A stretch of 64,000 bases of DNA from Sabethes cyaneus. Its lineage: Eukaryota > Arthropoda > Insecta > Diptera > Culicidae. This document shows positions 1 through 10,239 of this stretch, one piece after another. The notes under the pieces were generated by a model that had not been told where the DNA came from, did not search any database, and saw only the letters and a program-made list of their open reading frames with translations. How positions within the stretch are numbered: position 1 is the stretch's first letter; each line of letters opens with the position of its first letter. The stretch covers positions 230,820,397 to 230,884,396 of the forward strand of contig NC_071354.1 of assembly GCF_943734655.1 (NCBI RefSeq), written 5' to 3'. Both the position numbers and the translations under genes were made by a program.

Positions 1-830
1 CGGTGTTCTTCGTACCACTTGGTTTCTCTTGTTTTCTGTTCTGTTTTCTCATTCTTGTCCCGTTTTCCATCTATTTTTCCGTTTCCCCACCTTTTCTGTC
101 ACGTGCTTTTCTCTTTCTGTCCCATATTCAACCTCCATCTGTTTCTTATTCTCTCTCGTTTTTCGTTTCTTTGTCCGTTGTTTCCTCATTTTCTTCTTTT
201 ACAGTCGTGTTTTTTCTTTTCTTCCTCATTTTTAGGTCTGTTTTTTCTGTTTTCCAATCTCATCCTATTAACTCCTTTAATAAACTTTTGTCCTATTAAT
301 CCTGTCCTAAAAATTAATCTCTGTACTATTAACTCCTTTGCTATTTTTTCGTTTTCGTCGGTTATTTTCCGGTTTCCGTTCTTTTTCTTATTTATCCTGC
401 TTTTTCTCATTTTCTGTCACATTCCGGTTGTCTTCTCCGTTTTATTAAGTTTATCATCCGATTACATTCTTTTATGCCATTTTTCTCTCTTTCCGTTTTT
501 GTATTTAAATTTCCTGCTGCCGTACATCCTCCTTTATCTCCTTTTTTGCTGCGTTTTTCTGCTTTTCTGTCCAATTTGTCCCCGTTTTGTTTCTCGTTTT
601 TAATAGTTTTTCCTTGTTTTCTCATTTTTCCGTTCTCCCTCTTTTTCTGTCCAGTCTCCAGTCTTTTTTGTTTCGTTTTCGTTCGATTCTGTCACGATTT
701 TGCTGTCGTTTTTCTTTTTTTCAAGTCAGTTTATCTCTTTTTCTCTAGCGTTTTTGCTTTTTTTTTCTACCGTTTGGCCAGTTTTTGTCACGTTTTCCCC
801 GTGCTCTTTTCCGTTTTTTTTTCACCATAA
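1..830. repeat. Pyrimidine-rich low-complexity tract
   Basis: The plus strand is almost only T and C, with G appearing mostly in recurring short words such as ttttctgttttcc and cgttttt. No exact repeat period is seen, so it looks like a decayed simple repeat. Open frames across it code only for F/S/L/P-rich strings and are composition artefacts. The same kind of DNA recurs at 16.1-19.65 kb and, with strands swapped, at 60.2-62.4 kb. Confidence 0.8.
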
Positions 831-983
831 GCAGCAAAACGCCTCTGGATCCATCGATATCCATTGGTAAATATGCTAAAAACTGTTATCATAAACATTT
901 TATCATAAAAAAATTAGAAATTACCAAAAAAAAGAAATTTTATGTGGCAGGACATGATTTTCCGACTTTTTTTAGAGTTAAGT

Positions 984-996
984 GATGATGGCACTT
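984..996 (+). repeat. Left target-site duplication of the RTE element
   Basis: The 13-bp string gatgatggcactt here is repeated exactly at 4250-4262, directly after the element's GAA-repeat tail. Flanking bases differ on either side, as expected for a target-site duplication. Confidence 0.85.
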
Positions 997-3900
997 GGAT
1001 TTGGCTTGGTAAACGGCCGGATAATGCGGAATATAGACCCCATAGTGGTCGTTAGCCTCTTATCTAGCAACTCCGATCCCGACCTCCTCGTGGTACCAGC
1101 CGGAATACGAGCAACCTTAGCGGAGATCGGGTAACCAACCCCGGTGGAAACTAAGGTCGTATACTAACCGGGAAGGAGGTAGTGAGTCTCGGCACTATAA
1201 GATGACAGCCCCATCACGAGACTCGGTAGTGTTGCCCCAGTACGGCTACACACCTAAACAACACAAACTAACAACATTCAAGCATATTCGGAGCGGAATA
1301 TTCGGCATCGACCTAGGCGACGGAACTGCAGATCGCTAAATTTCGCAGGTTGCGAGCGGGTGCTGATTGAACAGCTGGAACCCCGCAAACTCGGTATCGT
1401 AGCTCTGCAGGAAATCTGTCGCAAAGGAGAGAAGGTATGGAAGATACGTGGCAGAAAGGCCCAGTTTTACCAGAGCGGTGGCGCTACCAACGAACTGGGA
1501 ACGGGCTTTGTAGTGCTGGGCGGAATGCAGGATCGCGTGATTGATTGGAAGGCGATCAACGAGAGAATGTGTGTATTGAGGATAAAGGGTCGTTTCTTCA
1601 ATTATAGCATCATTAACGTGCACTGCCCGCACGAAGGTAGACCCGACGATGAGAAAGAAGCGTTCTACGCGAGGCTGGAGGCAACGTACGACAGCTGCTC
1701 GTCACGGGACATCAAGATCGTCATCGGGGATATGAACGCCCAGGTCGGTAGGGAAGAAATGTATAGACCGGTGGTAGGACCCCATAGCCTGCACACCGAC
1801 ACAAACGATAACGGCCAACGATGTATAAACTTCGCAGCTTTCCGAGGCCTGGTGATCCGAAGTACCTTTTTCCCGCGCAAGGATATCCACAAAGCCACCT
1901 GGAGATCACCTGACCAACGTACAATGAACCAAATTGACCACGTTCTCATAGAGGGCCGGTTCTTCTCTAACATCACGAACGTACGCTCCCGTCGGGGTGC
2001 GGATATCGATTCTGACCATTACCTAGTAGCAGTACATGTGCGCTCAAAGCTGTCCACCGTATACCGGACACGTCAAAGCCGCCCTCCTCGGCTGAACATC
2101 AGGCAGCTAGATAACCCACAAGCTGCCGAGAACTACGCGCAAGTACTGAATGAGGCACTGCCTTCTTCCGAGGAGTTAGGTGCTTCAAACCTCGAAGACG
2201 GTTGGGGCAGAATACGCTCGGCCATCGGAGAGGCCGCTACCGCGGCACTAGGTATTGAGCCTCGGAGTACACAAAATGATTGGTTTGATGGGGAATGCCA
2301 ACAAGCGGTGGAGGAGAAAAAAAATGCTTGGAAAAATTATCTAAGTATTGCCACTAGAGAGAACCTGGCCAAGTACCGACGAGCTAGGAACAAGTTGACC
2401 ACGATCCTGAGGAGAAAAAAGCGCCAAAAGGAGGACAGAGATCGTGAAGAATTGGAGCAACTATTCCGAGCTAATGACACGCGCAAGTTTTATGAGAAGG
2501 TGAACCAAACTCGGAAGGGCTACACACCGAAACCTGACGTGTGTAGGGACGAGGGAGGGAATCTAATTACAAACGAGCGTGAGGTGGTCGACAGGTGGAA
2601 GCAGTTCTTCGATGAACACCTCAATGGCGAAGTCGCAGAAGGAGGCGGAACGGAAATTAACCTAGGAGCGCCCATGGAAGATAGTGATGTCCTAGCACCT
2701 GATCTCCAAGAAGTCAAACGAGAAATCAGGTTGCTGAAGACCAATAAAGCCGCTGGGAAGGACCGCTTACCGGCAGAGCTTTATAAACATGGCGGAGAAA
2801 CGCTAGCAAAGGCTCTACACTGGGTTATTTCGAGGATTTGGGAGGAGGAAAAGCTACCGGAGGAATGGATGGAAGGAGTGGTTTGTCCCATCTACAAAAA
2901 GGGTGATCGGCTAGACTGCTGCAACTATCGCGGTATTACGCTGGTAAATGCCGCCTACAAGGTACTCTCCCAGATCCTGTTACGCCGGCTGTCACCGATA
3001 GCACAAGGTTTCGTAGGGAATTATCAGGCGGGTTTCATGGGGGCTCGCGCAACTACGGACCAAATTTTTACTCTCCGACAGATCTTGCAGAAATGTCGGG
3101 AGTACAACGTGCCCACGCATCACATCTTTATTGATTTCAAAGCAGCATACGATACAGTCGATCGAGACAAGCTATGGCAGATAATGCACGAACACGGTTT
3201 TCCGGACAAACTGACGCGACTGATCAGAGCTACATTGGATCGAGTGATGTGTTTCGTACGCATCTCGGGGACACTCTCGAGTCCCTTCGAGACGCGACGA
3301 GGGTTGAGACAAGGTGACGGTCTATCCTGCAGGCTGTTCAACATCGCTCTTGAGGGGGTGATCCGACGAGCGGGCATCGAAACGAGAGGCACGATTTTTA
3401 CCAAGAGTAGCCAACTTCTAGGCTTTGCAGATGACTTCGATATCATTGCCAGGAACTTTGCGAAGGCGGAGGCAATCTACGCCAGACTGAAAGCGGAGTC
3501 TAGGAAAATAGGGCTAAAAATAAATGCGTCGAAGAGCAAATACATGAAAGGAAGAGGCTCAAAGGAAACAAATGTGCGCCTCCCACGGACGGTAACCGTT
3601 GACGGCGACGAACTAGAAGTGGTAGAAGAGTTCGTGTATTTGGGATCGCTGGTGACCGCGGACAACAACACTAGTAAGGAGATCCAGCGGCGCATCCAAG
3701 CGGGAAATCGGGCCTACTTTGCCCTTCGTAAAACGCTACGATCAGGAAGCATACGCCGCCGCACGAAGCTAACAATGTACAAAACCATTATTAGACCAGG
3801 AGTTCTTTATGGACTTGAAGCCGTGACGCTGCTTACGGAGGACATACGCGCCCTTGCCGTGTTTGAGCGGAAAGTGCTGCGGACGATATTTGGCGGAGTA

Positions 3901-4249
3901 CAAACTGAAAGCGGAGAGTGGCGGAGGCGTATGAATCACGAGCTACAGGCACTGCTTGGGGAGACTCCCATCGTACATCTAGCGAAAGTTAGCAGGCTAC
4001 GGTGGGCCGGACACGTCGTAAGGATGCCGGACGACTGTGCGACGAAAATAGTCCTCTTCAACAACCCCACCGGCACCAGGAACAGGGGGGCCCAACGTGC
4101 ACGATGGCTCGACCAGGTCGAGAGCGATTTGCGACTTCTGAGACGACTAGGAAATTGGCGACGAGTGGCCCAAGACCGAGTTGAATGGAGACGAGTGCTT
4201 GAAACAGCACGAGCCACCCCGGCTCTATGCTGCTGAAGAAGAAGAAGAA
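997..4249 (+). mobile_element. Nearly intact RTE-type non-LTR retrotransposon (about 3.25 kb)
   Basis: The element has a roughly 360-bp 5' leader, one long open frame coding for endonuclease plus reverse transcriptase, and a 3' end of short GAA repeats instead of poly(A). A perfect 13-bp target duplication (984-996 and 4250-4262) flanks it. Short 3' microsatellite tails and a single EN-RT ORF are typical of the RTE clade. It lies in an intron of the RGK gene in the opposite orientation, and inside an older low-complexity element. The long uninterrupted frame and perfect duplication suggest a recent insertion. Related decayed copies are at 49.0-50.2 kb and 54.9-55.1 kb. Confidence 0.85.
1360..4236 (+). 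CDS. RTE-type endonuclease/reverse transcriptase polyprotein
   Basis: This 958-residue frame encodes the protein that nicks target DNA and copies the element RNA onto it. The N-terminal apurinic-like endonuclease shows LQE (residues 16-18), GDMN (123-126), a QIDH motif near 191-194 and SDH (218-220). The reverse transcriptase follows, with FIDFKAAYD around 590-598 (Asp592 is the first catalytic Asp) and FADD at 689-692. The C-terminal part has the WAGHV and DRVEWRR motifs common in insect RTE-like proteins, and there is no RNase H. Codon 1360 is GTG and the frame is open upstream to 1258 without an ATG. The natural start is therefore unclear: it may be non-AUG, lost by mutation, or reached by read-through. 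No internal stop is present. Confidence 0.85.
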   Translation: MLIEQLEPRKLGIVALQEICRKGEKVWKIRGRKAQFYQSGGATNELGTGFVVLGGMQDRVIDWKAINERMCVLRIKGRFFNYSIINVHCPHEGRPDDEKEAFYARLEATYDSCSSRDIKIVIGDMNAQVGREEMYRPVVGPHSLHTDTNDNGQRCINFAAFRGLVIRSTFFPRKDIHKATWRSPDQRTMNQIDHVLIEGRFFSNITNVRSRRGADIDSDHYLVAVHVRSKLSTVYRTRQSRPPRLNIRQLDNPQAAENYAQVLNEALPSSEELGASNLEDGWGRIRSAIGEAATAALGIEPRSTQNDWFDGECQQAVEEKKNAWKNYLSIATRENLAKYRRARNKLTTILRRKKRQKEDRDREELEQLFRANDTRKFYEKVNQTRKGYTPKPDVCRDEGGNLITNEREVVDRWKQFFDEHLNGEVAEGGGTEINLGAPMEDSDVLAPDLQEVKREIRLLKTNKAAGKDRLPAELYKHGGETLAKALHWVISRIWEEEKLPEEWMEGVVCPIYKKGDRLDCCNYRGITLVNAAYKVLSQILLRRLSPIAQGFVGNYQAGFMGARATTDQIFTLRQILQKCREYNVPTHHIFIDFKAAYDTVDRDKLWQIMHEHGFPDKLTRLIRATLDRVMCFVRISGTLSSPFETRRGLRQGDGLSCRLFNIALEGVIRRAGIETRGTIFTKSSQLLGFADDFDIIARNFAKAEAIYARLKAESRKIGLKINASKSKYMKGRGSKETNVRLPRTVTVDGDELEVVEEFVYLGSLVTADNNTSKEIQRRIQAGNRAYFALRKTLRSGSIRRRTKLTMYKTIIRPGVLYGLEAVTLLTEDIRALAVFERKVLRTIFGGVQTESGEWRRRMNHELQALLGETPIVHLAKVSRLRWAGHVVRMPDDCATKIVLFNNPTGTRNRGAQRARWLDQVESDLRLLRRLGNWRRVAQDRVEWRRVLETARATPALCC

Positions 4250-4262
4250 GATGATGGCACTT
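4250..4262 (+). repeat. Right target-site duplication of the RTE element
   Basis: Exact copy of 984-996. Joining the flanks gives gttaagtg and cacttaac arms around the site, so the empty target was an 8-bp inverted repeat with a short loop. Confidence 0.85.
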
Positions 4263-4389
4263 AACTGAAAATCGGACTTAAAATTTGAAATGATATTCAA
4301 ATCGGTTTTATATTACAGTTGAAACTGGGTTTGAAATCGGACTTGCTGTTGAACTTGAAAGGATTTACAACCGGTCGTAAAATCGCACT

Positions 4390-4423
4390 ATAAACGTGCC
4401 CCAGCCTGGACACGCCAGTGGCC
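4390..4423. repeat. Terminal motif of the low-complexity element
   Basis: The motif gtgccccagcctgg followed by acacgccagtg closely matches 20979-21003 and, in reverse complement, 63219-63242. At 20979-21003 it marks the right end of a 5.2-kb element. It is read here as a shared transposon terminus. Confidence 0.5.
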
Positions 4424-4579
4424 AAGCCCCTTCCGGATGGGTGCAGTGCCGTGTCGGCACGGCGCATTCCACAGTAAAACAGTGTTGTGCGTGGGTGAGT
4501 AAAAGCAATGAGCGAGAAAGCAGAATCAACAAATAACTAAACTGACTAAATTGGGTGCTATACTATGATAGATACGTAC

Positions 4580-4671
4580 GCTCATCTCCACGTTGGGGTG
4601 ATCGATGAAAATCATCTCCGACTCTTCGCCATCGAGCAGAACGCTAACGGTTTTCTCGCCAAATTCATCAT
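4580..4671 (-). CDS. RGK-family small GTPase, last visible exon (G2-G3 part of G domain)
   Basis: This 92-nt exon follows a TTTATTCCCAG acceptor and ends at a GTACGT donor. It completes the Asp codon split after the P-loop exon and codes DDEFGEKTVSVLLDGEE then SEMIFIDHPNVEMS. The strand that should carry the DxxG motif instead reads FIDHP, fitting RGK proteins (Rad, Gem, Kir, insect Rgk), which lack a canonical G3. The exon ends in phase 0. The remaining G domain is not found between here and base 1, so the next intron is over 4.5 kb and the gene runs out of the window. Confidence 0.85.
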
Positions 4672-4940
4672 CTGGGAATAAACAGAAAAAAAACAGATAC
4701 AATGAGAAAGAGACGCGCAAAAATGAAGGTAGAGGACAGAGATAGCGAGTAAAAAAAGACTAGAAATACACACATTTTCTTTTCCACCCCGGCCGGTGTC
4801 TTAGTTTAGCTTAGAGCCACTTGGGGTGGCCTATTTCCGCTAATTCACAGATAATTAATTTCGTTAAAAACTATCAAGCCTCAAGACTATCGGCTGGCTG
4901 GTGCTCTACGACGTCTGTCATTCGACTCTCACTCACTTAC

Positions 4941-5041
4941 CCAAGCTGGCATCGTACGTGTGCATGTACTCGGACGTCATAAACTGCGAGACGAGGGCTG
5001 TTTTGCCGACACCGGAGTCGCCAAGCATCACCACGCGGTAC
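4941..5041 (-). CDS. RGK-family small GTPase, P-loop exon
   Basis: The exon codes YRVVMLGDSGVGKT then ALVSQFMTSEYMHTYDASL, a clear G1/P-loop of a Ras-superfamily GTPase with the SQFMTSEY string seen in insect RGK proteins. The acceptor used here (CCCGTAG, exon starting at 5041) keeps the frame from either upstream exon, 14144-14327 or the cassette 5357-5476, both of which end in phase 2. A second possible acceptor at 5080 would not be in phase. The donor is GTAAGT, leaving one base for the next exon. Confidence 0.88.
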
Positions 5042-5356
5042 CTACGGGAATTGGCAATGTTACGATCGATGGTGAAGAGCTAGTAAAAGCTGAGTGATAA
5101 ATAGTAAGTTGTAGGGCGTCCCCGAAAAGCACACAGCCATGGAAATGCACATGAAAGTCAATAAGTACGTGAAACAGCGCGTTAGACAAGCGGCTACTGG
5201 AGCGAACTAATGTTCTCGTACAGTTTATCACTTTACGTGGCCTACTATATAAGTGCCATCTTTCAGTTTCAGTTCAGGGTCATACTGTGATAACCTACTC
5301 TGATTGAACATTTTCCCTGGCCGCTCGCTCGTACCATAGTCAGAATGAAGTTTTAC

Positions 5357-5476
5357 CTTGTAGGAATTGGTTCACTGTCGTCGTCGTCATCCGGGGCCGG
5401 GGACGAAGGCAACGAATCAACCGTAGCATATCCACCTCCACAGCAGGAGCCGTCAAAGGGCGAACGTTCGCTGGCG
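5357..5476 (-). CDS. RGK gene, 120-nt cassette exon (probably alternatively spliced)
   Basis: The exon follows a GTCAATTCTAG acceptor and ends at GTAAAA. It starts and ends in phase 2 and is exactly 40 codons, so it can be skipped or included without changing frame. It codes SERSPFDGSCCGGGYATV, then an acidic run of five Asp and SEPIPT just before the P-loop. It is low in complexity and likely disordered. Inclusion would lengthen the linker between the basic N-terminal region and the G domain. It is an inferred exon: frame and splice sites support it, but I know of no homolog for it. Confidence 0.6.
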
Positions 5477-7176
5477 CTAGAATTGACAAATATAGACAAA
5501 CGAATACATGTAAGTATCGGAAGATGCGAGCAAGCCACAGAGCCTATGGCGAAAGAGTAACGGTACAGTAGGAAAGTGGGAAAGGTTAATTAAATAAATG
5601 TGCTTTCCGATGAACACCCTGCTTCGCTGCTCCACGCCATAGTGGTTTGTGTTACTATTTTTCGGCGAAAGTGAATTAATTATGGTGCAATTTATTATCA
5701 GCTAAATTCTACTGCCACCAACGCAACGCGGCCAATGTTCACCACACAAGAGAGGAGCACTGTGGAAGGTGAACAACACAACCAGAATTCAACCGTAACA
5801 GAACCGTCACTATCAATCACCACCAAATGACAGCGTTCTGTTTCGATGCTAGGATGGGCCAAGTGCTTTGCCCTCCCCCGATCCGATTGCTACTGTAGTA
5901 CGATCAAAGAGATTCATTCTACTGTGGCAATTTTCATTCTTTGCCATCACTCTCAACGGCTTAAGACCTCACAAACAGCCTGTATAATAACGCCAATTAC
6001 ACTAGGTGATTTGATACTAACCAACGTAAACGTGGGCGAATTGCGCTTTCTATCTATTGAACTACAGGAACACATATTTTAGTTCAAAGTCACTACCTCT
6101 GTGAGGGGACAATAATTGAATCATATTTTGACAAATTCTATGTCTGAATCATTTCTACGAAATCTAAATGATTTCTCTTTTACTAGGCACATAAATATAC
6201 AGAGTATTAGGTAGCTTGGTGCAAATATTTCAGGGGGTGATAGAGAACCACATTTGGAGGAAAAAATCCGTCTACGCATACGGTGAAATCTGAATCGTTA
6301 CATAGTTATTAAACGTTTTTAGTTTTCGGTTCTATTTGCTTTAAATTAGGTCCAATATTAAATATATACTAGCTAGTTTTATTCTGTTACTCAGCTAGCA
6401 TTTTCATATGTATAAAAAAAATAAAAATCAGCATTATGTTCAGATATACATGCTAATAAATCATATTTGATGTGCAAAATTGGCTTATCCGTACTATTTT
6501 GGAGGCGATATACGTGATTACGAATAATTTTAAGCGTTACGACTATATAAGAATGCATATACGATAATATCCGATTAAGCGCGACTCGCTCCATACTGTT
6601 ATGCGATTTTGTGCTGAAAATCGTATGTATGTCAGTTATTATCATTATATACGATAGAATATCAACTTGATCCCACTTTATCAAGGCTTAGTTACGATTT
6701 CGAATTTGTTAAGAGATATTTACGATAATTTCCGTACATTGATATACGAGTTGGTGCTAGATGGGATAGTTTCATTCGACAGCTGAGAAAATTTTGTACT
6801 GAATTGTATTGCCCTTAAATCTTCTACTTCATAAAATTTAGTAACTTTTCAAAGGCAAAAAAAATTGAAATAAATGATTTTCGAAGCTTTTTCATCACAT
6901 GTTTCCTAAAAAAGTGTGATAAAGTTGATTGCTTTTATCTTCTAATGTGAAGCTCTGTTATCATTTTACATTCCGTCCTTTGGCGCGAAACGGGTATCTC
7001 TTTAAATGTCGTTGCAATTAAATTTTAAACGTATCGTGTTGAGCGTGATGCGAAGAATGATTAATTAGAACTGGTGAATTTCAATACAGACTAAAAATAT
7101 ATCAGGTTGTGCAATCGCAGGTGGAGCTCGCACTCACGCTCTATCGGCTGGTATCCGAATGTTTTATTCACTAAAC

Positions 7177-7491
7177 TACCCAGGTAAACAATAAGCATTA
7201 GAATAAGCTGTAAATCAATCGTTTATTAGCATCCCTGGCGTTTTATACTGCGGGTTGCTGTTTATCAGCCTTTTGACTGCATAACTGTTGTAAATTGGCA
7301 TCCACAATTCTATTTAAATTCTTCTTGTCGGTAACTAGCTGCAAATAAGCATTGCCAGCACTATATGAGGGCTAGCAGTTAAGTAGCCGCATATTTTGCC
7401 AAAATAGCATTTAAGTAGCATTTAAGGCAACTTAAATGCTTATTGGCTTGCATTTAAACTGCATTGAAAATGCTTATTGGTTACCTGGGTA
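7177..7491. mobile_element. MITE with about 24-bp terminal inverted repeats
   Basis: The left end reads tacccaggtaaacaataag and the right end is its reverse complement with one difference (tacccaggtaaccaataag), both followed by cat. Flanks allow either a TA or an ACT target duplication, so it may be Tc1/mariner- or PIF/Harbinger-derived. The inside is AT-rich with the word agcatttaa repeated. No coding capacity. Confidence 0.65.
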
Positions 7492-8112
7492 CTGCATGCC
7501 GCCCGTTATGTTAGGTAGTTTAATGCCTAATTTTGTTTTATTCTTCTAATTCTATGCATTCTCCGCGTTTACGCACACACTTCCTATGCGACGACATTAT
7601 TTATGTATAACTGCTCTTTGTCTCTACCACCGAGAAGATAGACTGTTATCTACTCGGTATGTGTGATAGAACCAAGCAGTGCATTGCCAATAGTCGCTGC
7701 GGCAAGTCTCATAATTAAAACTTAAAACCACTATATCGGTCTATATCGAAATTTTCCAGTTCATTCATTTAATCATTCTTCGCATCGGACACTTACTCCC
7801 TTTCCAAAATAGCTTACGTGTTCTACCCATCGAGAGCCGAATGCCCTCCAACAAAACACGCACTTTGTCACAGTCATCCTCGAGAGATTTATCTACCTGT
7901 TGAGACGTGAACCGGTAAGGAAGTGCCCTCCAATGTAAAGCGCACCACGCACCGTCACCCTTGCAGGATTCCTTAGATTGTCACGTTGAACGTTTTCCAT
8001 CTAGGTACAGAAGACTATTTTGGGAAGAATCTCGTCTCTTACAGATATAAACTGGCGACCATTGAGCCGGTACCTTCTTTTCAATCTCTACTTATTCCGG
8101 TGAGATTTTAAC

Positions 8113-8195
8113 GCTGCTACTGCGAAGTTTGTCGTATAAAATTAGAAGGGCAAGTTTCAATAACGGAATGTAGCACCCAGGCTTTGTTTTGCTTT
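8113..8195 (+). repeat. SINE-like dispersed repeat, 3' part (copy C)
   Basis: Contains tgcgaagtttgtcgtataaa, then ggaatgtagcaccc and aggctttgttttgctttt. The same string, with small differences, is at 18736-18891 and 43257-43400 (minus strand) and in a shorter form at 38150-38216. It looks 5'-truncated compared with the longer copies. Confidence 0.65.
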
Positions 8196-8355
8196 TAATA
8201 ACATTCGTATAATACACGAAGCATTTTTCAAATACAATGAATTCAAATACCCCTTCGTTTATACGTACGTTTATTTTACGAATCCACTTTGTGGTAGAAT
8301 TCGTAAAACAAACGCTCGTTTTCGTACTATGAACCAAACTTTATTCTTAGTGTAG

Positions 8356-9570
8356 TCAACGTGATAGTTGAAATATGAAACATTGTGCTCTCCCACAACG
8401 ATCTCCGCTATTTAGGCAGCATTGCGGTTGCTGACCGAACTTCCGTCTTGTGTTGTGGCTATTTGTAAATTCACCCCTTGTATCCAGCTTCCGAATATGT
8501 CTATCGATCTGTCCCAGCAACTCTCCTGTTACTACTACTATGATATCGTCGGCGAAGGCACCGAACTCCACGCCTCTAGGCAGAATCAGTTTAAGTACCC
8601 CGTCGTACATCCCGTTCCAAAGAGATGGACCCAGGATAGAGCCTTGCGGCACTGCCGCTGAAGTTCTGATAATCCTCTGTCTCTTGGTGGTTGTCTCGTA
8701 AAACAGGACCTGACCCACGAAGTAGCTGCTCATGATCGTGCAGAAATAGTCAGGGAGCCTCATTCTGTGGAGGGCTATAGCGATGGCCTCCCAGCTGGCA
8801 CTGTTGAACGCGTTCTTGGCGTCAATCGTTACCACACTGCACGGCATGCCTTCTCAGCTATTTCGATCACTGTGCAAATGGCGTCCACCGCAGATTTCCT
8901 TTTACGAAACCTGAACTGTCACTCTGGTCAGAGAGTCCATGATCACCCTCCAAACATACCGTGAACCTGTCCAAAATGATGCTCTCCAGTAGTTTTCCAC
9001 GTGTATCCAGCAAGCATATGGGTCTATGGTCATATGAGCATAGGGATCTCCCGCAGGTACACCAGCTTCTGTATTTTCATCCTCCCTGGGAAATTCAGAC
9101 GTTTTCAGGGTCACGTTGGGGACTCCATCTGGGCACTCTCAGTTCACTTTCAGTTTTTTTTACAGCTGCCATTAGCTCGTCGTTGGACACCTATCTGCAC
9201 TGGACCTCGTCACCTTCCGCTACGTCATACAGTGTAGGTGACCAGACGAGCGGATCAGGCTCCAGCTAGGGCTCCTCAACATTGGATTTAACTTGTCGGG
9301 ACACCTTTCAGTTGGCTTCGTTGGACTATTGAGCTTCACAATCACTACTCTTCATGTGTTACCGCATGGGTGGACCCGCGTCTCCGCATAGCTCCTCCCG
9401 ACAATTTAATTTACTCTTCTTTATCATCTTTCTAAGTGCAGAGCTGACCACTCTAAACCCTTCTCTTCGCTCTTCTTCTTTCGCTTTGGAAGCTTCTTCT
9501 TGCCTTGGTGGAGTTGGCACGAAATTCGCAGAGTTTCTAGTTCCAACAATAAGCTGGGGGTCGCATATTC
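8356..9570 (-). pseudogene. R1-clade reverse transcriptase remnant, frameshifted
   Basis: Reading the minus strand from about 9560, a segment resembles the region before the reverse transcriptase (KMIKKSKLNCREELC). A broken LLESIILDRF-like motif and a GFRKGxxxWT-type stretch follow in different frames. The best part (8847 to 8356) codes VTIDAKNAFNSASWEAIA, PQGSILGPSLWN and FGAFADDI, the core motifs of an R1-like RT. At least two frameshifts and a large deletion are needed to join these, and no endonuclease or ORF1 is left. It sits in an RGK intron in the same orientation as the host gene. Confidence 0.75.
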
Positions 9571-9674
9571 CTCAGTTCTCGTTTCGTCGGTATTGTTGCA
9601 TCACGTGCTTTCGCTGGCAATTTCGTCAGTTCGTTTGCGTTCAGGTCCCGGGAATTGCTGTTCGCGCGGATTAC

Positions 9675-9745
9675 CTACGAATGGCCGAAACACAAATGGC
9701 CGAATCACGAAAGGACGAAACACTAATAGCTGAATGCCATATTCG
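9675..9745 (+). repeat. Short 15-bp tandem repeat
   Basis: Four to five degenerate units of the type aaatggccgaatcac follow one another (for example aatggccgaaacac, aaatggccgaatcac, gaaaggacgaaacac). The array lies just upstream of the R1 remnant and has no evident function. Confidence 0.6.
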
Positions 9746-10239
9746 GCCGAAAATATGCACAGCTTTAAAGCTGCACAACTGTTGGGTATATGCTGTCCCT
9801 ACTCGCTGCCACACATTCGGACTCAACTAAAGGATAATTGCTGTTAGTCAGTAAATATAGAAAAATGTACACATACTAGAAGTGGTTTCTGCGGGGTACA
9901 GCCTTTCGAGACTCAGTCAAATAGGAGTTCGACCTTACCATCCCGGCTACCGTTAAATAGGGTTAACCATCCCAGATTTTGCTGGTATACGACATAATAC
10001 CTTTCGAAAAATTATTCTAGAACAGCTGTCAATTTATCCGATGTTAAGCGACTTTTGTTTTTATTGCATAAAATAAGGCCATTGCAAATCATATTTAAAG
10101 TTTTTGTCACCCCCCCCCCCCTTGGAAATTGGCTTGAAAAATCGGGGGGCAAAAAAAATAATTTGTAGGATATGAGTCAAATTTCTTTTTCTAAAATCAA
10201 TTGTCTGTGGGGTCTGAAAAACTCGAAAAATGAGTCTCT

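Larger units (their letters stand above)
1..4423. mobile_element. Right part of a large low-complexity element, interrupted by an RTE insertion
   Basis: The pyrimidine-rich tract, then 831-983, then 4263-4423 appear to be one older element. After removing the RTE insertion, the right part has irregular ggactt/aaattgga-type words like those at 15.9-16.08 kb. It ends in a terminal motif (gtgccccagcctgg, then cacgccagtg) shared with the element ending at 21003. The left end is outside the window. Assignment to a transposon superfamily is not possible by eye. Confidence 0.4.

Noticed and set aside
1..830. Several long plus- and minus-strand open frames
   Set aside because: F/S/L- or K/R/N-rich strings produced by pyrimidine-rich DNA, with no domain or start context.
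5243..5278. TATATAAG followed by ttcagttt words, a possible plus-strand promoter
   Set aside because: Inr spacing is ambiguous and no plus-strand gene follows inside the RGK gene.
5345..5560. Plus-strand open frame MKFYLVGIGSLSS...
   Set aside because: It is the antisense of the RGK cassette exon. The minus frame has matching splice phases.
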